DNA of 64,000 nucleotides from Clostridia bacterium UC5.1-1C12 (GTDB lineage Bacteria > Bacillota_I > Bacilli_A > Erysipelotrichales > Erysipelotrichaceae), in assembly GCA_001305055.1 (NCBI GenBank), contig BBZX01000001.1:186001-250000 (forward strand). Direction: 5' to 3'. The position numbers and the translations under genes are program-made. The notes beneath the pieces are model-generated. The model saw only the letters and a program-made list of their open reading frames with translations, searched no databases and had not been told where the DNA came from. Positions 26,178 through 36,253 of this stretch are shown here, one piece after another (position 1 is the stretch's first letter; each line of letters begins with the position of its first letter).

Positions 26178-27900
26178 ATTTTAGTTTAATTACCGTATCA
26201 AGTGTCGTATTCGTCCCTTTTAAATAAAGCAGAGATTGACCGTTTTCTTCATAAAGAATCATTTCAGTATCTGGTTTTAAATGAGGGTTTGCGTCCTTTA
26301 ACTGCTGATAATAGAAATCAGCTTCACTTTGACTCATTGGCTGATTAAAGGTTTTATTTTGCTTATCCAAAACATAAACCAGCAATTCCCCCTTATTAAT
26401 AGTCCCTGTGTAAACAAGCGCATAGCGTTCATCTTCATAAAATGTATAGCGATTGCAGATTTTTAAATCAAGATTCATATCATAAAGCATCGTCGTGTTC
26501 GCGCTGCGGGCTAAATTGCAGTCAAACAAAGGCAGGAAGATTGTATTTTGATCGATTCTCTCAAAGTTATTATAGAAAATAACATCCTTTTCAGGCATTG
26601 TAATCAATGTTTTATCTTCAACCTTATTCAATGAATAGCTTCCCCATGAATTGAGCTTGCCATGGATTTCAAATTTATCGAGATAGCTGCCCTGCTCATC
26701 AATTAATTCCTTAATCGTCAAATAGCCGTCAGCTTTAGCTGCCGCTGAGAAATGTCGGTCAGCAATTGGCAAGCCTGAATTTTTATAACAATTGACAGTT
26801 TCTTTGTCATATACAAAGTTTGTGCTGATGGATGCGACCTGAAGGATCATTTCATCACCTGAAAGCTTAACATCATAGGCATAGGGTGTATCATAAGTAT
26901 ACCCGCCAACAGCACCGTCACGATACTCATGATAGGTGAACAAATCATATTCAGCCTCATAAGTGTAACCGAACCATCGCCTGTTATCACTCTCAATCAT
27001 CCCTAACGGCTCTCCATATAATTCTTCATATTTCTGCCGGATCGCCTCGCCCTTGTAGAATTCGCTGTAATCAGGAACCGGCGTTTCCAATTCTATAAGC
27101 TGGCCGTCAATGACGATTTCATCAGTATCATCCATGGCATAGCTTCCCACAGCAATAGGTTCTACTAGGGTGAATACGTATTGCATCTTCTTAAAGAATC
27201 CTTGCTGCTCCGCATAGAAAGCAAGCATCAGCTGCTGAATATTTCGTTCCGCTTGCTCCTTACTAAAGGCAACACTTTCCCATGTTCCCAATGACAAGTA
27301 AGGCAGATCAATGGTTATCTCTGATCTATTTTCTGCCAAAAACTGTTTAGAAACTCTTGCATCGGCCGGAATAGTGAAATCCGGCTGATAGGCTGTGCCT
27401 AAGGACGAAATATCCAAGCTCTTATCTCGTATAAAGGCAGGATGCTTCAAAAGTTCAAAATAGTCAACCGGATAGATATTCGCAGAACCCTTAAATTTCA
27501 GAAAATAAATGTTTGATGACAAAAAAGCATAATAGACAGCAAAACCTTGATCACCATAATCTACATTAATGAGAGTTGTTAACGCATTGTCTGAATTTGT
27601 TGAAACATCATTTTCACTAATCATTAATTGCTCGTCATATTCATGAGTCGGCGTTATTTCTAAAGATTTCAGCCATTCAATGATTGCTGCCTTTTGATTA
27701 TTAGAAACAGCATCGCCATTCAGCTTCATAACCCCAAGATCCTTCATAAAAGATTCTATTTCCGGCATGATGATGGCTGGCTTTGAATCCGTTTCGGTAC
27801 TGACATCACTGGAATCTCCCTCATTCAGTGATTCATTGGGTATTGCAGGCTGACAGGCACAAAGTAATAACGCAAGTACACATAAGCTAAGTTTCTTCAT
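26176..27900 (-). CDS. Lipoprotein of unknown function
   Basis: A 574-residue surface lipoprotein with signal peptide MKKLSLCVLALLLCAC (lipobox LCAC, Cys at about 16). An acidic Ser/Thr linker is followed by a large mixed domain of no recognised family. Start 27900 has GAGGGGTGG upstream; an alternative start 51 nt earlier lacks an RBS. The mature protein is rich in Tyr and Asp. It has its own convergent terminator with ybaK. Confidence 0.75.
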   Translation of the reverse strand: MKKLSLCVLALLLCACQPAIPNESLNEGDSSDVSTETDSKPAIIMPEIESFMKDLGVMKLNGDAVSNNQKAAIIEWLKSLEITPTHEYDEQLMISENDVSTNSDNALTTLINVDYGDQGFAVYYAFLSSNIYFLKFKGSANIYPVDYFELLKHPAFIRDKSLDISSLGTAYQPDFTIPADARVSKQFLAENRSEITIDLPYLSLGTWESVAFSKEQAERNIQQLMLAFYAEQQGFFKKMQYVFTLVEPIAVGSYAMDDTDEIVIDGQLIELETPVPDYSEFYKGEAIRQKYEELYGEPLGMIESDNRRWFGYTYEAEYDLFTYHEYRDGAVGGYTYDTPYAYDVKLSGDEMILQVASISTNFVYDKETVNCYKNSGLPIADRHFSAAAKADGYLTIKELIDEQGSYLDKFEIHGKLNSWGSYSLNKVEDKTLITMPEKDVIFYNNFERIDQNTIFLPLFDCNLARSANTTMLYDMNLDLKICNRYTFYEDERYALVYTGTINKGELLVYVLDKQNKTFNQPMSQSEADFYYQQLKDANPHLKPDTEMILYEENGQSLLYLKGTNTTLDTVIKLK

Positions 27901-27961
27901 CAAACCACCCCTCTTTACCCTTAGTATACAATATTTAGACAAAGACGACAAAAAAAGACGC

Positions 27962-28488
27962 TTATTGCGTCAATTCATGAAACAGCTTCAAATAAGCCTG
28001 TTTGATTTCAGAACAAGTTTTTTCCTTTAAATACGGTTCAGCGATCAGCTCAGCTTGATACTCAATTAATTCAGGCCCTACCAAATCCTTAAATTCCGCA
28101 TACAGTATCGCATCATCAATCGCTTTGATTGAAGCCGGTATTTTAGGATCAAGACCATACTTCTTCAAAACAACCGCCAGCAGCTGATCCTCAGCCTCAC
28201 AATACTTTGGCATCTGCTGCTTGACAGGCCGAATCAAATCCGCCATATAGGCTCAGAGGCATCATGCAGCAAGGCTGTCAGCTGCAGCTGCTTGCTGAAG
28301 CCGCGCGCCCTAGCTTCTAAAGCACAATTAATGCAGTGCTGACCAACTGAATAAAAATATTTCGTATGTCCATTTGCCCGGCAAAGCTGTGACAGGGCAT
28401 GGGCAATATCCTCAATATGAATCTGTTTTTCATCACAAGCCAGCGGTGTGACTCTCTCACCGCTTTGCGTTACCATGCTATCGCTCAT
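27962..28488 (-). CDS. HD-domain phosphohydrolase, YfbR-like (one apparent frameshift)
   Basis: About 175 residues. Metal-binding HD motif: H in YSVGQHCINCA and HD in TALLHDASEAYMADL, followed by the DL(I)RPVK pattern seen in YfbR-like 5'-nucleotidases. The frame breaks at about 28245 where a G is missing between GAG and CCT. Start 28488 has AAGGATGAG upstream and overlaps the end of the HAD gene by 11 nt. Likely a nucleotide phosphatase; substrate inferred from family only. Confidence 0.83.
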
Positions 28489-29325
28489 AAAGCTCATCCT
28501 TAAAATGCTCAATCGCTTTAACGATTCCCTGCCGCATATTGGTATCGGTCACATAATAAGCCGCCGCCTTAACATTTTCCATCGCATTCCCCATCGCAAT
28601 GCCATATTTAACACATTCAATCATAGAAAGGTCATTCTCCGCATCGCCAAAGCACATGATTTCATCACTGCTGATACCCAGCCGCTGCGCTACTTTCAAA
28701 ACACCTTTCCCCTTGCTGACGCCTTTTTTCATGATTTCAAGCCAGCGCGGTCCGACGATCATCACATCATAGTCAGTCAACGCACTCATCAGCTTTGGCT
28801 TTAACTGAACAATTTTGTCATCCTGAAGAATCAGCTTATTGATTGCTGGTTCAATCAAATCATCCGGATGCTTCAAATAGCAGTTATTCACCATTTCACC
28901 TTCAAAGCCGATTTCCTTCAGTTTTCCTTCAAAGAATGACAGCATGCGATTCCACCAGCGATGATAAGGTCTAACATAGAAATAAAAGCGTTCAAAGGTA
29001 AAAGCGATGCCCTTTAAATCATAACGATGAGCAAGCTTGAAAACATAACTTGCATCCTTGCTGTCAAGCTGTCCCTCAACCGCATGACTGCCATCCTTTA
29101 AGCACATGATTTCAAGGCCATTAATGCCTACGATATAGCCGGTTTCACGCATATCCAAGATTTCACTTACTTTCAGCAGATCGCCGCAATTTCTGCCAGA
29201 TGCCAAAACAAGCACGATTCCCTGCTGCTGACATTGTTTCAGTATTTCAATGGTAGATGGATCAATCGATTTATCATTGCGGTAAAGCGTGCCATCCATA
29301 TCCATAACAATCATTTTATGGCCAT
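28478..29325 (-). CDS. Cof-type HAD phosphatase
   Basis: About 280 residues. Motif I VMDMDGTLYRND, motif II LVLASGRN, motif IV CFGDAENDLSMI with AMGNAMENVK. It is a paralogue of the gene at 19023-19912. The RBS GGAGGG lies 5 nt before an ATG at 29325 that is one base out of frame; an extra A in the next AAAA run gives MAIKMIVMDMDG, so I prefer that start. Otherwise TTG 29338 or ATG 29314 would be used. Confidence 0.88.
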
Positions 29326-29340
29326 AACTACCCTCCAAAA

Positions 29341-29363
29341 GAAAAACAGCCTTGCGACTGTTT
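29341..29363 (-). terminator. nagB terminator
   Basis: 8-bp stem AAACAGTC / GGCTGTTT with GCAA loop, then T-rich TTC on the minus strand, right after nagB. Confidence 0.8.
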
Positions 29364-29371
29364 CGTCTTCC

Positions 29372-30091
29372 CTATTTTAACTTGCTGGCTGCCGCTTTGT
29401 CAACGATAACCACTACATCTGAATGATTCTGCAGAACAGATGCCGGACAATCAACACTTACCGGACCATCAACCATGGCACTGACAGCATCTGCTTTATT
29501 AGCGCCTGCAGCAACTAAAAGAATCTTTTTAGCTTTCATGATTGTTGCGATACCCATTGTGATTGCATGCGTAGGAACCTTATTGATGTCGTTTTCAAAG
29601 AAACGCGCATTATCCTTACGTGTACCTTCCTTTAAAGTAACGATATGTGTTTCTTCATCAAAAGAAGTACCTGGTTCATTAAAACCGATATGGCCATTGC
29701 TGCCGATACCTAATACTTGAATATCAACAGTTACATTATCCATTGAACGTTCATAAGCTTCACAGTCTTCTTTTGTATTGCCATATGGCAGATGTACATT
29801 TTCTTCTTTAATATCAATGCCGTTAAACAGATTTTCATGCATAAATGTATAATAAGACTGTTCATGGTTACGGTCGATGCCTACATATTCATCAAGATTA
29901 AAGCTCTGACATTCAGCATAGCTAGTACCGTTTTCCTTATGGTCTTTGATCATATTTTCATATAAGCCGATCGGGCTTGAACCAGTTGCCAAGCCTAATA
30001 CTGCATTGGATTTAGACGCCACTAATTCATGCATTACTTTGAATGCTTCAGCACTTACTTCTGCATAATTTTCTACTACGATTACTTTCAT
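29372..30091 (-). CDS. nagB: Glucosamine-6-phosphate deaminase
   Basis: A 239-residue enzyme converting glucosamine-6-phosphate to fructose-6-phosphate and ammonia. Visible: LGLATGSSPIGLYE, the active-site FNLDEYVGID, the catalytic VLGIGSNGHIGFNEPG, and the KADAVSAMVDGPV block. The short length is typical of Firmicutes NagB without the allosteric tail. Monocistronic with extended -10 and terminator. nagA is not adjacent. Confidence 0.97.
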   Translation of the reverse strand: MKVIVVENYAEVSAEAFKVMHELVASKSNAVLGLATGSSPIGLYENMIKDHKENGTSYAECQSFNLDEYVGIDRNHEQSYYTFMHENLFNGIDIKEENVHLPYGNTKEDCEAYERSMDNVTVDIQVLGIGSNGHIGFNEPGTSFDEETHIVTLKEGTRKDNARFFENDINKVPTHAITMGIATIMKAKKILLVAAGANKADAVSAMVDGPVSVDCPASVLQNHSDVVVIVDKAAASKLK

Positions 30092-30117
30092 AAAATACCC
30101 TCCTTGTTGATAATTTT

Positions 30118-30126
30118 ATTATATCA
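30118..30126 (-). promoter_or_regulatory. nagB promoter
   Basis: Extended -10 TGATATAAT (TATAAT 30118-30123) on the minus strand; RBS AAGGAGGGTA follows. No operator recognised. Confidence 0.55.
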
Positions 30127-30253
30127 AAGAGTGAAGCAAAATCATAGCCCGCAGACTTCAAGCTATCAATAAAGAACATAAAATAATGTTGAATGTTGTT
30201 TATTGTCTATAAAATGAACAATTTTATTTGTGAACTTTATAAATTCTGCCAAA

Positions 30254-30279
30254 AGAAAACCGAGGCTTCTCAGCCTCAG
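30254..30279 (-). terminator. pyk terminator
   Basis: 8-bp stem CTGAGGCT / AGCCTCGG with GAGA loop then TTTTCTTTT on the minus strand, immediately after pyk. Confidence 0.85.
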
Positions 30280-30287
30280 TCGCATTC

Positions 30288-31703
30288 TTATTCAACATCA
30301 ATAATTTTCATTGTGTTGGTTGCGCCGGAACCCGTTGGATAACCAGCAACCAAGATAATTGTCTCGCCAACAGCAATGCCGTGTTCTTTGGCGATTTCTC
30401 TTGCTAATTCACATTCATTCAGCTGTGTATTAACTGTCTTGCTGAGGTATGTAGATACACCCCAGTTAACAGCCAATGAACGCTCAACCTCTTCATCAAA
30501 GCATACAGCGATGATTGGTGCCTTCGGACGGAATTTCGCAATTCTTCTTGCTGAATTACCGCTTGAAGTGAAACAGATAATACCAGCAACATCTAAAGAC
30601 ATCGCAGTATCGGCCGCTGACATACCGATAGCATCTTCCTTTGTTTTTCTTGAGGTAGCGATTGCTTTATCAAGACGTTCACGGTAAGGCAGAATTGTTT
30701 CCATCGCTTTAGAAATCTTATCCATTGTCTGAACCGCTTCAATCGGATAAGCACCGACTGCTGATTCACCTGAAAGCATGATGCCGTCTGTACCGTCTAA
30801 AACAGCATTGGCAACATCGCTCGCTTCTGCACGTGTCGGTCTAGGATTTGACTGCATTGATTCAAGCATATGAGTTGCTGTGATAACCGGCTTGCCAAAC
30901 GCATTAGCACGTTTGATCATTTGCTTTTGATAAATTGGTACTAACTCAACAGATACGTCAACACCTAAGTCACCGCGGGCAACCATGATACCGTCAACAA
31001 CGTTCAAGATTTCATCAAGATTGTCATAACCTTCCTGGTTTTCAATCTTTGCGATGATCTGGATATGATTATCGCCTTCTTCTTCAAGAATACGACGGAT
31101 TGCCAGCACATCTTCTTTTCTTCTAGTGAAAGAAGCAGCAATGTAATCTAAATGATTTCTTGCCGCAAAACGAATATCGCTTTCATCTTTTGGTGAAATG
31201 AATGGCATACTTAATTTAACATTCGGCACGTTGCATCCCTTACGGTTCTTGATCACACCTGGATTTTCAATACGGCAGTCAAGCTCACCGTCACGTTTTT
31301 CGAGAATTGTCAGACGCACTTTACCATCGTCAATTAAAATTGTACCGCCAACCGAAACATCGTCAAACATTTCCGGACATTGAATGTGGAAGCGTTCCTT
31401 AGTTCCTTCGATTTCCTCACGAACCAGGGTAACAATATCACCTTTCGCATATGTTTCCTGCCCGTTTTTGAAAACGCCGCAGCGAATTTCAGGTCCCTTA
31501 GTATCCAGCAGAATTGCAAATTTCTTACCAGATTCCTTGGCTACTTTTCTGATTCTCTCGATTCTCTCAAGATGTGCATCATGTGTTTCATGAGAAAAGT
31601 TTAAACGGCAAACATTCATTCCGGCTTCAGCCATTTTAACTAACATTTCTTCACTTTCAGTAGCTGGACCAATGGTGCAAATAATTTTAGTCTTTCTTTC
31701 CAT
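30288..31703 (-). CDS. pyk: Pyruvate kinase
   Basis: A 471-residue glycolytic enzyme, intact. Start RKTKIICTIGPATES; nucleotide and substrate blocks LNFSHETHDAH, ILLDTKGPEIR and the catalytic-lysine region IIAKIENQEGYDNLDEI; then MVARGDLGVD and PTRAEASDVANAVLDG. The usual TQMLESM is ATHMLESM here. It lies 28 nt after pfkA, forming the classical pfkA-pyk pair. RBS AAGGAGATATT. No extra C-terminal PEP-utiliser-like domain, unlike Bacillus Pyk. Confidence 0.97.
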   Translation of the reverse strand: MERKTKIICTIGPATESEEMLVKMAEAGMNVCRLNFSHETHDAHLERIERIRKVAKESGKKFAILLDTKGPEIRCGVFKNGQETYAKGDIVTLVREEIEGTKERFHIQCPEMFDDVSVGGTILIDDGKVRLTILEKRDGELDCRIENPGVIKNRKGCNVPNVKLSMPFISPKDESDIRFAARNHLDYIAASFTRRKEDVLAIRRILEEEGDNHIQIIAKIENQEGYDNLDEILNVVDGIMVARGDLGVDVSVELVPIYQKQMIKRANAFGKPVITATHMLESMQSNPRPTRAEASDVANAVLDGTDGIMLSGESAVGAYPIEAVQTMDKISKAMETILPYRERLDKAIATSRKTKEDAIGMSAADTAMSLDVAGIICFTSSGNSARRIAKFRPKAPIIAVCFDEEVERSLAVNWGVSTYLSKTVNTQLNECELAREIAKEHGIAVGETIILVAGYPTGSGATNTMKIIDVE

Positions 31704-31731
31704 TTTTTTAATATCTCCTTGTTTTTAAACC

Positions 31732-32707
<976 letters not shown>

Positions 32708-32719
32708 TCATGCCCTATT

Positions 32720-32748
32720 ATGATAGCATTTTTACAAACTTTTGACTA
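32720..32748 (-). promoter_or_regulatory. pfkA-pyk promoter
   Basis: TAGTCA (32743-32748), 17 bp, TATCAT (32720-32725) with TG for an extended -10; RBS CGGAGGAAT follows. Confidence 0.6.
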
Positions 32749-32753
32749 GTATT

Positions 32754-33662
32754 TTAAGTACGTCTGTTACAACCTTTTACATTTTTTTCAAATGTAAGTG
32801 CTTTAATCCTTTCAATCAGCCGATTTGCCTTGATTGGATCACTGTTGCCGCGGCTATCCATTGCGAAATGGCGCTCAAGCTCTTCAATCGTATAATTACT
32901 TGTAAAGTAAGTTAAACGATGCTTTTCCATCCGTTCATTCAGAATCGGCAGCAGGATTTCATCACGGCTCCATGCCGTTACACTTTCACCGCCAATATCA
33001 TCAAATAAAACAACATCTGCCCTTTTTAATGAACGAATCATATTTTCCATAATACTGTTTTCACTCATGTTTAATTTTAACGCCATGATCAGCTCGGGCA
33101 CATTAACAAAGGCTGCTTTCTTATTATGCTTCGCAAAGTAATTGGTAATACATGCTCCCAGATAAGTCTTGCCGACACCCGGCGCACCATGCAGATACAA
33201 GCCCCTGACGGGATCTTTAAGATTCTTGACCACTTCCAAAACAGCGCTCACATAAGCAGGCTTCTCATTGCTTAAATCGATGTTTTCTACCGCCACTTTC
33301 AGCAGATCATCACTGAGGTGGTGAAGAATATAATTTTTAACATGCGTCAATTCATCGCGGCGGGCACGCTGATAGCGGCAATCCGTCAGCTGATAATTCA
33401 GCAGACCGTCATAAACCAGATTCAGCAATTGTCCCTGACTTGGCTGAACACATTCATCAAGCCCTGAACATGACTGACATTTTTTCAGACTCATCAGCCA
33501 TTCGTGAATCTTTGTCGTATGCTTTTCAAGAAAGCTTTCATCCAATTGGTATTGATGCAGCCAGCGCTTCACTTCCGGATCAGCCTTTAGTAAGCGCAGC
33601 CGTTCTTCCTTTAACCGCCGCTGTTCTTCATTCAGCTCAAAATATACCTCAATCTTCTCCAT
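32754..33662 (-). CDS. dnaI: Primosomal protein DnaI (helicase loader)
   Basis: A 302-residue AAA+ ATPase that loads the replicative helicase. A zinc-binding N-terminal region (KKCQSCSGLDECVQ) precedes Walker A HGAPGVGKT (about residues 161-169), Walker B VVLFDDIGGE, and sensor Asn in TSNYTIEEL. It immediately follows dnaB (start 1 nt after its stop). There is no terminator before the pfkA promoter. Confidence 0.94.
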   Translation of the reverse strand: MEKIEVYFELNEEQRRLKEERLRLLKADPEVKRWLHQYQLDESFLEKHTTKIHEWLMSLKKCQSCSGLDECVQPSQGQLLNLVYDGLLNYQLTDCRYQRARRDELTHVKNYILHHLSDDLLKVAVENIDLSNEKPAYVSAVLEVVKNLKDPVRGLYLHGAPGVGKTYLGACITNYFAKHNKKAAFVNVPELIMALKLNMSENSIMENMIRSLKRADVVLFDDIGGESVTAWSRDEILLPILNERMEKHRLTYFTSNYTIEELERHFAMDSRGNSDPIKANRLIERIKALTFEKNVKGCNRRT

Positions 33663-34844
33663 TTACTCACCCCGCATTTTCGCTAATTCAGCCTTCAGCT
33701 TTTCAATATCCTCTGGCTTTAATTCTTCATCTTCCTCTTGCTGATTGCCGGTATACCAATCCGGCAGCTGTCTCTCCGTTACTTTAAGCTTGGCCGATGG
33801 CTTGCGTTTCGGTTTCGGTTCTTTAATTTTCTGAACCTGTTCCAGCGCTTTTTCCATCGTATCAATATTCAATCTCACCCATGATCCGGCAATCTTTTCC
33901 ACATAAGCCTTGCTGAGATTTTGATTCAGGGTATTCAGCACATACTCGACAAGCACATTGACAACTTCCTTAGGCAGCTTTAACTCATCTTCAAGATAAG
34001 CAAGCAAACGCTTATCTGTGTTAGTAACCGGTACGCCATTTTGCTTCATCTGCAGGAATTTAATTACCGGCAAGCGATATGGGTTGGCATCGGCTTCAAC
34101 CACCTGATATTTCTTTGTAATTGCATTTTTCAGACGACTGACACTCAGCGTTCCGGTTTTCAAATTAATACTGCGGGCCACCAGCTTGATCATTTCTTCT
34201 TCATTTACACCATAATAAGAACCAAGCTGCTCGATGGTTTCAATGTTTTCCTTCGTTCTCGCGGTTGGCGGAAAGGCCAGCTTTGAACATTGAGTTAAGA
34301 ATAATCCAGTATTAAAAGTGATCCGCATCGTATTTTTCTTTTCAGGCTTAACTTCGTGGAATTTCTTTTCCTCTTCTTCCTCCCATTCAAACCAATCGGC
34401 CATCCGAAACGGTTCACTGATTTCTTCATATCCCTCTGCGATCTGTCCTTTCGCAAAGTTCACCTGCATCATCTCATACATCTGACGGCCTTGCTGTTTT
34501 AAGTATAAGCGGCCAAATACATCATGACGCAAAAAATCCAATCCCTTTTTAGGCACCTTGAGCTGAATCAGCATATGATCGGCACCGGCATAAGTTTTAA
34601 TCAGCATAAACTGTTCAAGGATTTTGCGGCTTTTTGTCAATTCCGCAGGCGATAGCTGAAGGCTTTGACAAAGCAGAATTGTTGAACAAGTATTCTGATT
34701 CATCATGTACAAGGCTTCCAGCAAGCTGTAAAGGTGCAGCGCGCGCGAACCGATCAAAGGTCCGTAAAGCATGAAAAGCGATGCTCTCTCTTCATCGCTG
34801 ATGCTTTCGATCCGTTCTATTTTTAACTGTTCATCTTTTACCAT
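33663..34844 (-). CDS. dnaB: Replication initiation and membrane attachment protein DnaB
   Basis: A 393-residue DnaB/DnaD-superfamily protein (not the helicase) that helps primosome assembly at oriC in Firmicutes. DDBH1-like N-terminal winged helix (SDEERASLFMLYGPLIGSRA) and a C-terminal DDBH2-like segment (PVIKFLQMKQNGVPVTNTDK ... NVLVEYVL). Start 34844 follows TGGAGTGGATA and overlaps coaE. The dnaB-dnaI pairing confirms the call. nrdR, usually just upstream, is missing. Confidence 0.9.
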   Translation of the reverse strand: MVKDEQLKIERIESISDEERASLFMLYGPLIGSRALHLYSLLEALYMMNQNTCSTILLCQSLQLSPAELTKSRKILEQFMLIKTYAGADHMLIQLKVPKKGLDFLRHDVFGRLYLKQQGRQMYEMMQVNFAKGQIAEGYEEISEPFRMADWFEWEEEEEKKFHEVKPEKKNTMRITFNTGLFLTQCSKLAFPPTARTKENIETIEQLGSYYGVNEEEMIKLVARSINLKTGTLSVSRLKNAITKKYQVVEADANPYRLPVIKFLQMKQNGVPVTNTDKRLLAYLEDELKLPKEVVNVLVEYVLNTLNQNLSKAYVEKIAGSWVRLNIDTMEKALEQVQKIKEPKPKRKPSAKLKVTERQLPDWYTGNQQEEDEELKPEDIEKLKAELAKMRGE

Positions 34845-35448
34845 CGTGCTTATCCACTCCATGCAGCAAACTGTCAATCTGTGACTGTAATTCTTCAAGT
34901 GAAGCATTATTCACAATGACATGATCGGCTTTTTTTATCTTCAGTTCACTCTTCATCTGAGTTTTTAAACGCGCTTGGATTGCTTCATCATCCATGCCGC
35001 GATTTTGTTTCAAACGTTTTATGACAACATCTTCATCAGCCGCAACGACCCAGCTTTCATCGAAATATTTTTCCCAGCCGCTTTCAAACAACAAGGGTAC
35101 TTCTACAAAAATCAGCGAATCCCCACTGGCTGCACACTGCTCCTTAACCCATGCCAAAATCAGCGGATGCTGAATTGCTTCCAGCTGCTTCCTTTTTTCT
35201 GGATTGGTGAACACAAGAGATGCAAGTTTTTGACGGTCAATGTTACCGGCTTCATCCAAAATGCACGCTGAGAAAGCATCAAGCATCTGCTGATAACCCA
35301 AAGTGCCCTTACTACAGCATAACCGCGATCCCTGATCACAATCAATCACTAAATAACCGCGTTTGCGCAACGCTTCTGAAAGTGTTGACTTGCCGCTGCC
35401 GATAATACCGGTGATGGCGATTACTTTCTTTTCTGGCATTTCGGACAC
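34831..35448 (-). CDS. coaE: Dephospho-CoA kinase
   Basis: About 200 residues; last step of CoA synthesis. P-loop GIIGSGKST, then VIDCDQGSRL, LASLVFTNPEKRKQLEAIQHPL, FVEVPLLFESGWEKYFD and lid residues in KRLKQNRG. GTG at 35448 has AAGGGGGAC 8 nt upstream; ATG at 35439 is the alternative. Both lie inside the end of mutM (overlap about 20-28 nt), so the genes are coupled. Confidence 0.94.
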   Translation of the reverse strand: MSEMPEKKVIAITGIIGSGKSTLSEALRKRGYLVIDCDQGSRLCCSKGTLGYQQMLDAFSACILDEAGNIDRQKLASLVFTNPEKRKQLEAIQHPLILAWVKEQCAASGDSLIFVEVPLLFESGWEKYFDESWVVAADEDVVIKRLKQNRGMDDEAIQARLKTQMKSELKIKKADHVIVNNASLEELQSQIDSLLHGVDKHDGKR

Positions 35449-36245
35449 AGACAAGTCCCCCTTCCTATCACTTTGATTTTTTTTATCGGTGTCTGACAGA
35501 TCGGACACGGTTGATTTTCTCTGGCATGTACCTTCAGTTTCAGCTGAAACAAACCGGTAACCCCTAACGATGAGGTATAAGAGCGAATCGTTGTGCCGCC
35601 TGCTTTAACCGCCCCGGCTAAAATCCTGCGGGTATGAAATAAAATATTTTCAAAATCCTTCTTTGAGCAATGACTGACTGGTGTTTTTGGATGCAAACCA
35701 CAGGCAAAACAGATTTCATCAGCATAGATATTGCCGATGCCTGCCAGAAAGGTTTGATCCAGCAGCATTGCTTTCAGCGGCATTTTTTTGGGATGCCACT
35801 TTTTATATAATGTTAATGCGTCAAGCCGTTCATCAAATGCATCCAGACCGGTATTTTTAAGCATTGGGTAATTCTCAGTTTCATCCAGCGGATAAATCTC
35901 CATGCGGCCAAACTTGCGGGTATCATTATAATGCAGCTCACGGCCATCATCCAAATGAAATACCACATGGGTATGCTTATTGCGCACCGTTGGCTGATCA
36001 TAAATATAAAATTTACCTTCCATACGCAGATGAGCAATCAGCATATCCTCATTAAGAACAAACATCAGATATTTGCCGCGGCGTTTATACGCCTGAATCG
36101 TCTGACCGATAATCTTCTGTTTGAAAAAATCACTGCCCTGCGGCAGAATATTCTCCCAATAGACATCAACACCGACAATTTTTGGATGTCCCAGCTGCAC
36201 TTCAAGCGTGGCTCTGACGGTTTCAACTTCAGGTAGTTCAGGCAT
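35421..36245 (-). CDS. mutM: Formamidopyrimidine-DNA glycosylase (Fpg)
   Basis: A 274-residue bifunctional glycosylase/AP lyase for 8-oxoguanine. The N-terminal catalytic PELPEVETVR (Pro and Glu after Met removal), helix-two-turn-helix FLAGIGNIYADE, and C-terminal zinc finger CPIC ... CPKC are all present. It lies 8 nt after polA, the Bacillus order polA-mutM-coaE. Confidence 0.97.
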   Translation of the reverse strand: MPELPEVETVRATLEVQLGHPKIVGVDVYWENILPQGSDFFKQKIIGQTIQAYKRRGKYLMFVLNEDMLIAHLRMEGKFYIYDQPTVRNKHTHVVFHLDDGRELHYNDTRKFGRMEIYPLDETENYPMLKNTGLDAFDERLDALTLYKKWHPKKMPLKAMLLDQTFLAGIGNIYADEICFACGLHPKTPVSHCSKKDFENILFHTRRILAGAVKAGGTTIRSYTSSLGVTGLFQLKLKVHARENQPCPICQTPIKKIKVIGRGTCLCPKCQKRK

Positions 36246-36253
36246 ACGCTCAC